Assembly (NCBI GenBank): GCA_020636745.1
Contig: JACJXH010000001.1
Coordinates: 1 to 64,000 of the forward strand
Length of the DNA: 64,000 bases
Direction: 5' to 3'
From: Lentimicrobiaceae bacterium
Lineage (GTDB): Bacteria > Bacteroidota > Bacteroidia > Bacteroidales > Lentimicrobiaceae
Positions 33,088 through 41,928 of the stretch are shown one piece after another (within the stretch, counting starts at the first letter, position 1; each line of letters opens with the position of its first letter). Made by a program: the position numbers and the translations under genes. The notes under the pieces are model-generated. The model was not told the DNA's origin, did not search any database, and saw only the letters and a program-made list of their open reading frames with translations.

Positions 33088-35190
33088 TTAACCTAATTCA
33101 ATAATGCAGTTACTCCCTTTTCTTGCTTTTGTTCCGGCAGGAACCGATTGTCGCTTAACCTGGCCTTTCCCTCTGATTTGAACTTTTAAACCAGCTGATT
33201 CGAGAAGATAAGTTGCATCACGTGCGCCCATTCCGGTTACATCTGGAGTTTTTGCATCCATCACTGGTCTTGGCGAAATTTTGATTGTACTGTCGGTACC
33301 CGTCATGGCAGCATAATCATATTGTTGCGCATCGCCGGTCCACTGAACGTTAAACTCTTTGAGAATCAGCTCAATTTCATGGGCATTTCCTGCGGCATAA
33401 ACGGGTATCTGAACAGGTATTGAGTCAGTTTTCTTTATCGAGGGATCAAGACGTGTTGCATAAACCTTGTTGGCTACATCCCTGAATACAGGTCCGGCAA
33501 TTGAGCCTCCGTAGTAAACCCCTTTTGAAGGGTTATTAATGACAACTATCATTGAATATTTGGGGTTGTCGGCCGGGAAATATCCAACAAACGATGCTTT
33601 ATAGTTTGACTTGTTATATCCGCTGTTGTTCTGAGCAATTTGTGCTGTACCTGTTTTCCCGGCAATTTTGAATACCGGATTTTTCAGATTTGTTGCTGTT
33701 CCTCTTTCTACCACCCCTTCAAGCAGTGATTTGACCTGCGTGATGGTTTCTTTATTTTTAACGATAGACTCACATAGAATTACAGGCTCAAATGATTGAA
33801 CAGTTTCACCAGCCATTCTTATTTCTCTGATAAACTGAGGTTTAACCATTACTCCATTGTTGGCTACAGCATTGTAAAATGCAAGAGTCTGAAGCGGTGT
33901 CATGGCAACTTCATAGCCGATTGACATCCAAGGAAGGGAAACCTTCGACCAGATTTTACTCTTGGTGTCTTTGATTGATGGATTGCCTTCGCCGGGAATA
34001 TCGAGGCCGAGCTTTTTATTCAGGTGCATTGAATAGAGCTTTTCAATAAATTGTTGTGGCTTTTCATGGTATGCTCTGTGAATAATCTTTGATATGCCAA
34101 CATTGGAGGAAAGCTCGAAAGCTCTTCTGATACTGATGACACCATAGCCCCCTTCGTGTGAATCTTTCATGATGCGGTTGGCAAATCTTACAGCGCCGCC
34201 TTGTGTATCAACTGAATCGGAAAGCTTAATTAACCCGTCGTCAAGAGCTGCAATAACCGAGGCCAGTTTAAAAGTGGAACCTGGCTCTGAACTCTCACCA
34301 ATGGCGTAATTGTATTTTTCTTCATAAACACCATCGCCGTTTTTGCCTAAATTGGCAATGGCAACGATAAATCCAGTATTTACTTCCATTAATACTGCGC
34401 AACCGTGATCTGCATCATTGGCTATCAACTGGCGCATAAGAGCGTCTTCTGCAACATCCTGTATATTGATATCGATGGATGTCAGAATATCGTGACCGTT
34501 GCGTGGCTCAATTTCATTTTCGTCATTTAACGGACGCCAAACTCCATTCCCAATCCGCTGCATCAGTCGTTGTCCGCTTTCACCTTCAAGTATCTGACTG
34601 TATGCCCCTTCAAGTCCAATGTCATTTTCTTTTCCATCTTTGTCCCATCCTATGGTTCTGAAAGCCAGCCATTTGAACGGTAATTCCCGCTTATTCCGGG
34701 CCTCTGCAATGATGCCTCCCTTGTATTTGCCTAATCTGAAAATCGGAAACTTTCTGACTTTTTTAAGATGTGCATAAGTAATGTTGCGTTTAAGCAGTAA
34801 AAAGCGGTTGTTGTTTTTACGGCCTTTAATCAGAAGATCTTTATACTCTTTTTTGCTTTTATCGCCAAAAAGGTTCGACAGGCAAAGAGCGAGAGAGTCA
34901 ACGTTTTCGTAGAAAAAATCATCCTTGTAGTGTGTATTTCCTGCATCAACTCTTAAGTCAAATACAGGAACAGAAGCCGCGAGCAGACTTTCGTCAGAGG
35001 CCAGAATATTCCCTCTGATAGCTTCAATGTTATCGTAACGAATGCTCAGTTTTTTTGCTTTTTCGCGCCATTCATTGCCTTCAACTACCTGAATATACAA
35101 GGCCTTGCCAATAATAGCCAATGCCAGCACCACCATAAAGATGTATACCAGATAAACTTTTTTTAATATGTCGCGCCTGTTTTCGTCCAT
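33088..35190 (-). CDS. ftsI: Division transpeptidase FtsI (PBP3-like) with PASTA domain
   Basis: 700 residues. FtsI cross-links septal peptidoglycan. It has an N-terminal cytoplasmic tail, one membrane helix (about 12-34), a pedestal domain, and a transpeptidase domain with S305-T-F-K308 (the acylation serine in EPGSTFKLAS), SSN at 361-363 and KTG at 512-514. A single PASTA domain ends the protein (about 643-700, TPDVTGMGARDATYLLESAG onward), which E. coli FtsI lacks but Bacteroidota FtsI commonly carries. It lies 3 bases after the ftsL-like gene. Confidence 0.96.
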   Translation of the reverse strand: MDENRRDILKKVYLVYIFMVVLALAIIGKALYIQVVEGNEWREKAKKLSIRYDNIEAIRGNILASDESLLAASVPVFDLRVDAGNTHYKDDFFYENVDSLALCLSNLFGDKSKKEYKDLLIKGRKNNNRFLLLKRNITYAHLKKVRKFPIFRLGKYKGGIIAEARNKRELPFKWLAFRTIGWDKDGKENDIGLEGAYSQILEGESGQRLMQRIGNGVWRPLNDENEIEPRNGHDILTSIDINIQDVAEDALMRQLIANDADHGCAVLMEVNTGFIVAIANLGKNGDGVYEEKYNYAIGESSEPGSTFKLASVIAALDDGLIKLSDSVDTQGGAVRFANRIMKDSHEGGYGVISIRRAFELSSNVGISKIIHRAYHEKPQQFIEKLYSMHLNKKLGLDIPGEGNPSIKDTKSKIWSKVSLPWMSIGYEVAMTPLQTLAFYNAVANNGVMVKPQFIREIRMAGETVQSFEPVILCESIVKNKETITQVKSLLEGVVERGTATNLKNPVFKIAGKTGTAQIAQNNSGYNKSNYKASFVGYFPADNPKYSMIVVINNPSKGVYYGGSIAGPVFRDVANKVYATRLDPSIKKTDSIPVQIPVYAAGNAHEIELILKEFNVQWTGDAQQYDYAAMTGTDSTIKISPRPVMDAKTPDVTGMGARDATYLLESAGLKVQIRGKGQVKRQSVPAGTKARKGSNCIIELG

Positions 35191-35193
35191 CGA

Positions 35194-35610
35194 CTATGGT
35201 ACTTTTACATAAAGTTTGGCAGGTGGTACAACTGATTCTTTTACACCACTGTTTATAAGTTTTGCAGCAACTTCTGATTGTTTGCTGTGAAACATCAGTT
35301 CCGATTTGGTTGTGATATATTCAAAGCGGAGTTCTTCGAGCTCTTTTTTTGTTTTGGAGATGTCAATGATGGTTTTTTCTGCATTATATGAATTGGCGAT
35401 ATACATGATGGCCAGAAAAGTCATATAAAAAATGAAAGGAATTTGTTTAACCAGGTTTTCACGAGTCATCAACCGTCCATCAAAAAATCCGGGAACTGAT
35501 TTTCCTGTTCCGGTTTTTTTGTTGAGCAAGGTAAATGAAGAAAATCTCCGTTTTTTCTTTGGCGGAGTGTCTTCATGTTTAGGTCTCGGTGTGTTTCTGG
35601 TTTTATTCAT
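35194..35610 (-). CDS. ftsL: FtsL-like cell division protein
   Basis: 138 residues. A lysine/proline-rich cytoplasmic N-terminus (about 1-50) is followed by one membrane helix (about 56-73, IPFIFYMTFLAIMYIANS) and a periplasmic coiled coil (KTKKELEELRFEYITTKSEL), the FtsL layout. FtsL proteins share little sequence, so the call rests on topology and on the position between rsmH and ftsI, which is constant in dcw clusters. It overlaps the rsmH stop by 8 bases. It should form the FtsQ-FtsL-FtsB-type complex that activates FtsW/FtsI. Confidence 0.85.
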   Translation of the reverse strand: MNKTRNTPRPKHEDTPPKKKRRFSSFTLLNKKTGTGKSVPGFFDGRLMTRENLVKQIPFIFYMTFLAIMYIANSYNAEKTIIDISKTKKELEELRFEYITTKSELMFHSKQSEVAAKLINSGVKESVVPPAKLYVKVP

Positions 35611-36514
35611 TGATTGTACGTTCTGCTATCCTGAGTTTGGCACTGCGAGCCCTGCTGTTTTCAAGGGTTTCCTGTTCGCCGGGTACAACAGGCTTTCTGG
35701 TAATGGGCTTGAAAGGGGCAATCAGGTTTCCGTAAAAATCCTTTTCTTCAATAGCCTCAAAATTTCCGGTTTTGAGATAGTTCTTAACCAGCCGGTCTTC
35801 GAGAGAATGGTATGACATAATGACCAGTCTGCCGCCTGGTTTAAGTACTTTTTGCGTTTGAAGAAGCAACTCTTTGAGCACCTCGAGCTCTCCGTTTACC
35901 TCAATGCGAAGTGCCTGAAAAACACGGGCGAAAAATTTGTTCTCGCGGCCTCTTTCGGCCAGTGGGGTGAGTATCTCTTTAAGTTGACTGGTTGTTTTCA
36001 GATTGTTAGATGATCTGTATTCGTCAATTTTCAGGGCAATCCGGTAAGCGTTTTTTAGTTCACCGTATGCAACAAACACCTTTTTTAAATCGTCAATAGA
36101 ATACTGGTTTAAAACCTGTGCAGCTGTTATACCGGTATTGCGGTTCATCCGCAGGTCCAAGTCAGCTTCAAACCGGGTCGAAAAACCACGCTCAGGTTGG
36201 TCAATCTGATATGATGAAATGCCTAAATCGGCCAGTATTCCATCCACCGGCAAAGCTTTGTAAAGCCTTAAAAAGTTGGTGAGATATCTGAAATTCTGAT
36301 TTATCAATGTAAAGCGGTCGTCTTCAATTGTGTTTTTAAGCGCATCAGCATCCTGATCGAAAGCAAGCAGCCTTCCGGTTGTAAGTTTTTCAAGTATAGC
36401 GCGGGAATGGCCTCCTCCGCCAAAAGTGACATCCACATAAGTGCCCTCCGGGTTAATGGCCAGCCCATCAATACATTCTTTCAGCATTACCGGGTTATGA
36501 TACATCTCAGTCAT
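35603..36514 (-). CDS. rsmH: 16S rRNA (cytosine1402-N4)-methyltransferase
   Basis: 303 residues. RsmH (MraW) methylates N4 of C1402 in the 16S rRNA decoding centre using SAM. The SAM-binding motif VDVTFGGGGHS is at about 27-37 after the standard MYHNPVMLKECIDGL start. Later come ADLGISSYQIDQPERGFS, RVFQALRIEVNGEL and VIMSYHSLEDRLVK, all RsmH hallmarks. The ATG at 36514 overlaps mraZ by 8 bases; an alternative at 36505 (MYHNP) would remove the overlap and cannot be excluded. Confidence 0.97.
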   Translation of the reverse strand: MTEMYHNPVMLKECIDGLAINPEGTYVDVTFGGGGHSRAILEKLTTGRLLAFDQDADALKNTIEDDRFTLINQNFRYLTNFLRLYKALPVDGILADLGISSYQIDQPERGFSTRFEADLDLRMNRNTGITAAQVLNQYSIDDLKKVFVAYGELKNAYRIALKIDEYRSSNNLKTTSQLKEILTPLAERGRENKFFARVFQALRIEVNGELEVLKELLLQTQKVLKPGGRLVIMSYHSLEDRLVKNYLKTGNFEAIEEKDFYGNLIAPFKPITRKPVVPGEQETLENSRARSAKLRIAERTINE

Positions 36515-36974
36515 TGTCAGTTTCGTTAATCAGTCCCATTACATCTTCAGCCAGCTCCGAGAAATTTCCAAGGTTCTCTCTGATAGAAGCTTCATATTTT
36601 TCTTTATCCCAAATCTCAATGATATTTAGCGCTGAAGCCAGCACGATGTCTTTTGATATAGATGCAAAAAGCGCTAAATCTTTAGGAATGAGAAGCCTGC
36701 CTGTGTTGTCAAGGTCAACTTCTCGCACCCCTGCCATAAATACCCTGATGAAATCGTTGTTCTTTTTTACAAACCGATTCAACTTGTTTACGCCCTTTAT
36801 GGCTCTGTTCCATTCTGAACGTGGATATAATTCCAGACAAGGCTGAAAAATGCTTCGTTTAATGATAAATCCTTCCGAAATAATGGCATCCAGCTGCGAC
36901 TTGAGTGCCGAGGGGAGCATTAACCGCCCCTTGGTATCAACCTTACAGTCGTGTACGCCAATTATTTCGATCAT
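36507..36974 (-). CDS. mraZ: Transcriptional regulator MraZ
   Basis: 155 residues from the ATG at 36974 (MIEIIGVHDCKVDTKGRLMLPSALKSQLD), the family-standard start. The longer frame adds 16 residues that would be encoded by the leader. MraZ has two AbrB/SpoVT-like motifs, here DTKGRLMLPSAL and LDNTGRLLIPKDLA, and forms a ring that binds repeated DNA boxes upstream of its own gene, controlling the dcw operon. Such repeats are visible at 37019-37045. It is the first gene of the cluster. Confidence 0.95.
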   Translation of the reverse strand: MIEIIGVHDCKVDTKGRLMLPSALKSQLDAIISEGFIIKRSIFQPCLELYPRSEWNRAIKGVNKLNRFVKKNNDFIRVFMAGVREVDLDNTGRLLIPKDLALFASISKDIVLASALNIIEIWDKEKYEASIRENLGNFSELAEDVMGLINETDND

Positions 36975-36999
36975 TTTCTTTAAGTGCTGAATTTGAGTG

Positions 37000-37045
37000 T
37001 AAATATAACACGCTTTTACCACTTTTTACCACTTTATACCACAAG
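37000..37045 (-). promoter_or_regulatory. dcw promoter region with MraZ-box-like repeats
   Basis: On the minus strand AAAGTGG occurs at 37035-37029 and 37025-37019, exactly 10 bases apart, both within AAAGTGGTAA. A degenerate third copy (CTTGTGG, 37045-37039) keeps the 10-base step. TATATTTA at 37007-37000 can serve as -7 element, so the boxes cover the -33 region. The AAAGTGG decamer series is like the MraZ box described for other bacteria. Autoregulation by MraZ is therefore likely. Confidence 0.6.
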
Positions 37046-37253
37046 TGTTGATAACTTTTTAGGAAATAGAAGGATTTGCCGCTGCAGGCAGGATGCAAAT
37101 AATAGTAAATCAGGGCATTGCTAAGTGAATTGCAGGTGCTTTTATTCCAAATTGAGCAAAATGCTGCTTTCTTGCCCTAATTTCACGCGCACATTACCAA
37201 TTGAAGCATGGAATTGCCTAAATTTGTGAGAAATTATAGAGCGTAAGTCAACT
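37046..37253. other. Divergent intergenic region between mraZ and glsA
   Basis: About 200 bases between the MraZ boxes and the glsA start. TAAATTTG at 37219-37226 fits the -7 consensus for glsA, with a TTG at 37201-37203 that is closer than usual (15 bases). Nothing else was recognised. Confidence 0.4.
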
Positions 37254-38123
37254 GTGAATATGAATACAACGGTTCAAAGTAATCTTCAGCCGGACAAGAG
37301 ATTTATTGATGTTGAAAAGGTCATAGCAGGTAAGAGCACACGATTGCTTCGGTATCTGCCTTCTTTTTTAATTCAATATCTGAAAAGGATATTGCATCAG
37401 GACACGCTGAATGAGGCACTTAATAAACATGCTGATAAACAGGGACTGGCTTTTGTTTCGGCAATACTAACTGAGTTCGGGGTAAATATTATTGTAAATG
37501 GAGAGCAACATCTTTTACTTTCTGAACGATTTGTTGTTGTTTCCAATCACCCTCTGGGTGGACTTGATGGAATGGCATTGATGCACGCTGTCGGGAAAAT
37601 TCGTCCTGATATTGCCATTCCGGCCAACGATTTTTTGCTTCATTTGCCCAATCTCCGGCCATTGTTTATTCCTGTTAATAAGCATGGGTCTAATGCCGAA
37701 AATATTGTTCATTTTGATGATACCTTCAAATCGGATAAAACGGTTCTCTATTTTCCTGCCGGTCTCTGCTCGAGGAAAATAAAAGGGAATATTGTTGATC
37801 TTGAATGGAAAAAGACTTTTCTATCGAAAGCCAGAAAGACCAACAGGGATATTATTCCGGTGCATATAAGCGGAAGAAATTCCAATTTCTTTTATAATCT
37901 TGCAAATTTGCGCAAGTGGCTGGGATTAAAAGCAAATATTGAGATGCTTTACCTTGTGGATGAAATGTATAAACAGGAAAACAAAGAAATTGTGATAACC
38001 TTTGGAAGACCAATACCTGTTTCGGTTTTCGATAACAGTCTGAACGATAAAAAATGGGCTGAAAAAATCAAAGAGCATGTTTACTCATTGAAGGACAACC
38101 CTGAAAAGCAGTTTGTTGTTTAG
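37254..38123 (+). CDS. glsA: PlsC-like O-acyltransferase, probable glycine-lipid synthase GlsA
   Basis: 289 residues of the lysophospholipid acyltransferase superfamily. NHPLGGLD at 98-105 gives the catalytic His99 and Asp105 of the variant motif seen in hemolysin/OlsA-type acyltransferases, and FPAGLCSRK at 167-175 is the acceptor/phosphate-site motif. There is no strong membrane helix; it is probably a peripheral membrane enzyme. In Bacteroides a PlsC-like protein (GlsA) next to an OlsB-like N-acyltransferase (GlsB) makes acylated glycine lipids. The same pair is found here, 22 bases apart, so O-acylation of N-acyl-glycine is the inferred role. Confidence 0.7.
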   Translation: MNMNTTVQSNLQPDKRFIDVEKVIAGKSTRLLRYLPSFLIQYLKRILHQDTLNEALNKHADKQGLAFVSAILTEFGVNIIVNGEQHLLLSERFVVVSNHPLGGLDGMALMHAVGKIRPDIAIPANDFLLHLPNLRPLFIPVNKHGSNAENIVHFDDTFKSDKTVLYFPAGLCSRKIKGNIVDLEWKKTFLSKARKTNRDIIPVHISGRNSNFFYNLANLRKWLGLKANIEMLYLVDEMYKQENKEIVITFGRPIPVSVFDNSLNDKKWAEKIKEHVYSLKDNPEKQFVV

Positions 38124-38145
38124 TGATAATTAATATTTTAAAATA

Positions 38146-39069
38146 ATGGAGAATATCATTCCCCCCGTTGACCGGGAATTATTGATGCAGGAACTTACAG
38201 ATGACAAACTGATAAGAACTACAAACTCAGGTAATAACCTGATTTATATTGTGAACTACCAGAATTCGCCAAATGTGACCAGAGAAATTGGTCGGTTGCG
38301 GGAAATTACTTTTCGCGATGCAGGTGGTGGAACCGGGCTTTCTATTGATTTGGATGAATACGATACAGGTGAAAATCTGTTTGAACAGTTAATTGTTTGG
38401 AATCCAAATGATAAGGAGATTGTTGGAGGCTATCGTTTTTTACATTGTAAGTTTCTGAAGAAAGATAATGCTGGCGAATATCATACACCTACATTTAAAC
38501 TTTTCAGGTATTCTGAAAAGTTTGTTGCAGATTTTTTGCCTTATACCATTGAGCTCGGGCGTTCATTTGTACAGCCTGCATATCAGCCATCCAACAATAT
38601 CAGGAAAGGGATGTATTCATTGGACAATATTTGGGATGGTTTGGGCGCCATTATTCTGATGTATCCTGATGCAAAGTACTATTTTGGCAAGATTACCATG
38701 TATCCTGATTACAATCGTACAGCCCGCGATTTAATCCTTTATTTCATGAAGAAGTACTTTGCCGATCATGAGAAACTTGTTTACCCGATTATTCCGCTTG
38801 AAACAGAAACTGATCCTGAATTCCTTGCCAATGCATTTCCAAACGGAGTGTATGAGAAAGATTACAAATTATTGATTCAGCAGGTTAGGGGACTGGGCGA
38901 AACCATTCCACCGCTGGTGAATGCTTATATGAATTTGTCATCAACCATGAAATTTTTTGGTACAGCCATTAATGACGACTTTGGCCTTGTTGAAGAGTCA
39001 GGAATTATTGTTACAATCAGCGATATCTACGATATGAAGATTGAACGCCACCTAACCATAAACTCCTAA
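38146..39069 (+). CDS. glsB: GNAT/OlsB-like N-acyltransferase, probable glycine-lipid synthase GlsB
   Basis: 307 residues with the OlsB-like acyltransferase fold (acetyltransferase GNAT subgroup). Conserved parts are the REITFRDAGGGTGLSIDLDEYD segment (residues about 49-70), VGGYRFLHCK and the family signature ELGRSFVQPAYQP (about 137-149). OlsB-type enzymes transfer a 3-hydroxy-acyl chain from acyl carrier protein to the amine of an amino acid; for Bacteroidota the acceptor is glycine (GlsB). The adjacent PlsC-like gene supports the pathway. engB follows after 1 base, so the three genes probably share a transcript. Confidence 0.75.
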   Translation: MENIIPPVDRELLMQELTDDKLIRTTNSGNNLIYIVNYQNSPNVTREIGRLREITFRDAGGGTGLSIDLDEYDTGENLFEQLIVWNPNDKEIVGGYRFLHCKFLKKDNAGEYHTPTFKLFRYSEKFVADFLPYTIELGRSFVQPAYQPSNNIRKGMYSLDNIWDGLGAIILMYPDAKYYFGKITMYPDYNRTARDLILYFMKKYFADHEKLVYPIIPLETETDPEFLANAFPNGVYEKDYKLLIQQVRGLGETIPPLVNAYMNLSSTMKFFGTAINDDFGLVEESGIIVTISDIYDMKIERHLTINS

Positions 39070-39070
39070 G

Positions 39071-39679
39071 ATGATCATTAAATCTGCTGATTTTATAGCC
39101 AGTAATACCGAGCTTTCCAAATGTCCTCAGGCCGATAAGCCCGAGTATGCTTTTATCGGAAGATCAAACGTTGGAAAATCGTCACTGATTAACCGGCTTC
39201 TGGGCAGAAATAATTTGGCAAGGATTTCCTCTACTCCGGGAAAGACCAGATTAATTAACCATTTTTTGGTGAATGGCGATTGGTATCTGGTTGATTTGCC
39301 TGGCTATGGCTATGCCAAAATTTCGAAAAAGGAGCGCGAAAAATGGGAGGAGATGATTCGAAAGTATCTTACCCGGCGTTCCAACCTGGTCAATACTTTT
39401 ATTCTTATTGACTCCAGAATTGAGCCCAAAAGCTCTGATATTGATTTCATTAACTGGTTTGGCGAACAGCAGCTTCCATTTACGCTTGTATTTACAAAAG
39501 CCGATAAACTTACGGCTAATGGTTTGGCTTCAAATGTTGCCGCATTTAAGGCAAGGCTTTTGCAGGAGTGGGAGGAGCTCCCAGTTTCTTTTATTACTTC
39601 GTCAGAAAGTGGGCAGGGTAAAGATGAAATCCTTGATTTTATTGAACAAAATAATTCAACCGTATCAGAATTTATTTGA
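39071..39679 (+). CDS. engB: Ribosome-biogenesis GTPase EngB (YihA/YsxC)
   Basis: 202 residues, full length. EngB is an essential small GTPase for large-subunit assembly. It has G1 GRSNVGKS at 30-37, switch region STPGKT at 54-59, G3 DLPGYG at 75-80, and G4 TKAD at 142-145. The G5-like TSSESGQG near 186 completes the domain. It is the third gene after glsB and ends shortly before a bidirectional terminator. Confidence 0.96.
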   Translation: MIIKSADFIASNTELSKCPQADKPEYAFIGRSNVGKSSLINRLLGRNNLARISSTPGKTRLINHFLVNGDWYLVDLPGYGYAKISKKEREKWEEMIRKYLTRRSNLVNTFILIDSRIEPKSSDIDFINWFGEQQLPFTLVFTKADKLTANGLASNVAAFKARLLQEWEELPVSFITSSESGQGKDEILDFIEQNNSTVSEFI

Positions 39680-39722
39680 AACCTGCACAGAATTAAGGAA
39701 ATATTGTATCAGATGAAAAAAT

Positions 39723-39758
39723 AAAAAAAGCCTGCGATTTATATCGCAGGCTTTTTTT
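39723..39758. terminator. Bidirectional terminator between engB and the biotin-carrier gene
   Basis: AAAAAAAGCCTGCGAT pairs perfectly with ATCGCAGGCTTTTTTT around TTAT. A T-run follows on both strands, so it ends both convergent transcripts. Confidence 0.92.
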
Positions 39759-39775
39759 ATTTCAGAAACAGAAAA

Positions 39776-40102
39776 TTATTCCATTTCAACAAGCAGGAAA
39801 TTTTTGGGAACCAAATCACCTGATTTGACATTGATTTTTGCTACAACCCCATCAATGGGTGCCACAATATTGTTGGCCATTTTCATAGCCTCAAGTTCCA
39901 GAAGTTTAGTCCCTTGCTTTACTTTAGCACCTTCTTTAATATGAACCTTAAGGATGGTACCGGGAATAAACGAGTACACTTTTTTAAGGTCAATGGGTTC
40001 ATATACTTTGCGCGCCATAAACTTTTTGGTAAGCCGCGTTTTGTATTTGACATTGTCGATAATGATCGATTTTAAAGCAGGGGCTTCGTTGTTTTCTTCC
40101 AT
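39776..40102 (-). CDS. Biotin carboxyl carrier protein domain
   Basis: 108 residues. The C-terminal half is a biotinyl domain with EAMKM at 71-75, Lys74 being the biotinylation site, preceded by the paired hammerhead strands (IPGTILKVHIKEGAKVKQGTKLLELE). The N-terminal 40 residues are a short charged extension. It lies 9 bases downstream of the carboxyltransferase gene, so it is likely the carrier subunit of the same acyl-CoA carboxylase or decarboxylase. No biotin carboxylase gene is adjacent. Confidence 0.9.
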   Translation of the reverse strand: MEENNEAPALKSIIIDNVKYKTRLTKKFMARKVYEPIDLKKVYSFIPGTILKVHIKEGAKVKQGTKLLELEAMKMANNIVAPIDGVVAKINVKSGDLVPKNFLLVEME

Positions 40103-40111
40103 ATCGAAAAA

Positions 40112-41659
40112 TTAAAAAGGTGGAATACCATGTTTTTTATTGGGGCGAACCTCTGCTTTTTCAGCAGAAATTTCGAGCGCATGTATCAGCATATTGCGTG
40201 TTTCGGCAGGTTCAATTACTGCGTCAACATAACCATAAGCTGCAGCAACATAAGGGTTGGCAAATTTTTCTTTGTACTCCTTAATTTTAAGCTTGCGCAT
40301 TTCTTCAGGGTTTTCTGCATTTTTTATTTCGTTGCGGAAAATAATATTAGCAGCGCCCTCCGGGCCCATTACTGCAATTTCTGCAGTTGGCCAGGCAAAT
40401 ACAAAGTCAGCCCGTAAGTGGCTTGAGCACATGGCTATATAACCTCCTCCGTATGCTTTGCGCAAGATAACAGTCATTTTTGGAACAGTGGCTTCCGAAT
40501 AAGCATAAAGCATTTTGGCTCCATGCCTGATTACACCAGCATGCTCCTGGTCTACACCCGGAAGGTAACCCGGAAGGTCGACCAAGGTAACAAGTGGAAC
40601 ATTAAATGAGTCGCAATACCTGATAAACCGGGCAGCTTTTGTTGATGAGTCCACATCAAGAACACCTGCCAGTACCAAAGGCTGATTAGCTACAAAACCA
40701 ACGGTATTTCCGTTCAGGCGGGCAAAACCAATTACAATGTTGGCAGCAAACATACTCTGGACTTCAAAAAACTCAGAGTCATCAACAATGGCTTTAATCA
40801 CATCTTTTACATCGTAAGGCTGACGCGGGTTTGTCGGGAATATGCTGTCAATATTGTAACTGCGGGTGCGGGGCGGTTTTTTGGGGAATGGCTCTGCTTT
40901 TTTCATATTATTCCAGGGAATAAAGCTGCAGAGTGTTTTAATCTGTTCAAAACATTCCTGTTCGCTCTCAGCGAAGAAATGTGCATTTCCTGTAATCTCA
41001 CTTTGAACACGGGCCCCGCCGAGTTCCTCCATTGAAATTTCCTCACCCAGCACTGTCTTAATTACTTCAGGGCCGGTAATGAACATTTTGGAAATTTTGT
41101 CAACAACAAATACGTAGTCGGTAAGCGCAGGAGAATAAACAGCACCACCGGCACACGGTCCCAGAATAACACTAATCTGAGGAATTACACCCGATGCCTG
41201 CGTATTGCGGTAAAAGATTTCTCCATAACCGGCCAGTGAATTTACACCTTCCTGAATACGGGCTCCACCAGAGTCGTTGATTCCAATAATAGGCACTTTC
41301 AGTTTCATGGCATGATCCATGATCTTTGTAATCTTTTTGGCATGCATCCAGCCAAGCGAACCTCCTGCAACGGTAAAGTCCTGAGCATAAATACAAACAG
41401 GGTATCCATTGATAGTCCCTGTTCCGGTAATTACTCCATCACCGGGCAGATATTTATCGCCCATATTGAAGTCTTTGCCTGCGTGTTCGACAAACAGGTC
41501 GTACTCGTGAAACGATTTTGGGTCAACCAGCGCTATGATACGCTCACGGGCGGTCATCTTTCCCGTGGCTTTCTGTTTATCAATAGCTACCTGGCCACCT
41601 CCCATCAAAGCGTCACGCATCCTCTTTTTGAGGTCAGTTGTTTTTTTGGTCAATGACAT
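40112..41659 (-). CDS. Acyl-CoA carboxyltransferase subunit (methylmalonyl/propionyl-CoA type)
   Basis: 515 residues with both crotonase-fold carboxyltransferase halves. Typical parts are DPKSFHEYDLFVEH, the acyl-CoA oxyanion segment INDSGGARIQEG (N-half), GPCAGGAVYSPALTDY, and in the C-half LVDLPGYLPGVDQEHAGVIRHGAKM and RKAYGGGYIAMCS. This matches propionyl-CoA carboxylase beta or methylmalonyl-CoA decarboxylase alpha (mmdA), which cannot be told apart by sequence inspection. In Bacteroidota the enzyme serves the succinate-propionate route. The sodium-pump membrane subunits are not adjacent, so the working complex is assembled from elsewhere or is a carboxylase. Confidence 0.93.
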   Translation of the reverse strand: MSLTKKTTDLKKRMRDALMGGGQVAIDKQKATGKMTARERIIALVDPKSFHEYDLFVEHAGKDFNMGDKYLPGDGVITGTGTINGYPVCIYAQDFTVAGGSLGWMHAKKITKIMDHAMKLKVPIIGINDSGGARIQEGVNSLAGYGEIFYRNTQASGVIPQISVILGPCAGGAVYSPALTDYVFVVDKISKMFITGPEVIKTVLGEEISMEELGGARVQSEITGNAHFFAESEQECFEQIKTLCSFIPWNNMKKAEPFPKKPPRTRSYNIDSIFPTNPRQPYDVKDVIKAIVDDSEFFEVQSMFAANIVIGFARLNGNTVGFVANQPLVLAGVLDVDSSTKAARFIRYCDSFNVPLVTLVDLPGYLPGVDQEHAGVIRHGAKMLYAYSEATVPKMTVILRKAYGGGYIAMCSSHLRADFVFAWPTAEIAVMGPEGAANIIFRNEIKNAENPEEMRKLKIKEYKEKFANPYVAAAYGYVDAVIEPAETRNMLIHALEISAEKAEVRPNKKHGIPPF

Positions 41660-41728
41660 ATCCGAAGATTTAGAAAATGTATTTCTTTATTATCCCTGAT
41701 AGCCGGCTTCGGAGGCCGGCAAAGCATG

Positions 41729-41736
41729 CAAAGGTA
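41729..41736 (-). promoter_or_regulatory. Promoter -7 element of the carboxyltransferase-carrier operon
   Basis: The minus strand reads TACCTTTG, an exact TAnnTTTG match, 69 bases upstream of the carboxyltransferase ATG. No TTG is found at the right -33 distance. Confidence 0.45.
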
Positions 41737-41885
41737 ACTATAAATTTAAAAATCGATTCCTGCTATTTTATTATTTACTGACAATTATAATGAAGGTATT
41801 ATATTAAAATGCTAATTATTAATATTTTGTGTTTTTATTCACCGGCTTAACACCCCGAACCTTTAAGGCTATTTTAAGGTGTAGC

Positions 41886-41916
41886 TTGTCAAAATCATTC
41901 ATCGGATGTATTTTTG
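41886..41916 (+). promoter_or_regulatory. Promoter of the YjbR-like gene
   Basis: TTG at 41886-41888 and TATTTTTG at 41909-41916 with a 20-base spacer match the Bacteroidota consensus. Transcription would begin only a few bases before the ATG at 41929, implying a very short leader. Confidence 0.5.
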
Positions 41917-41928
41917 TAGAAAAAGCAT

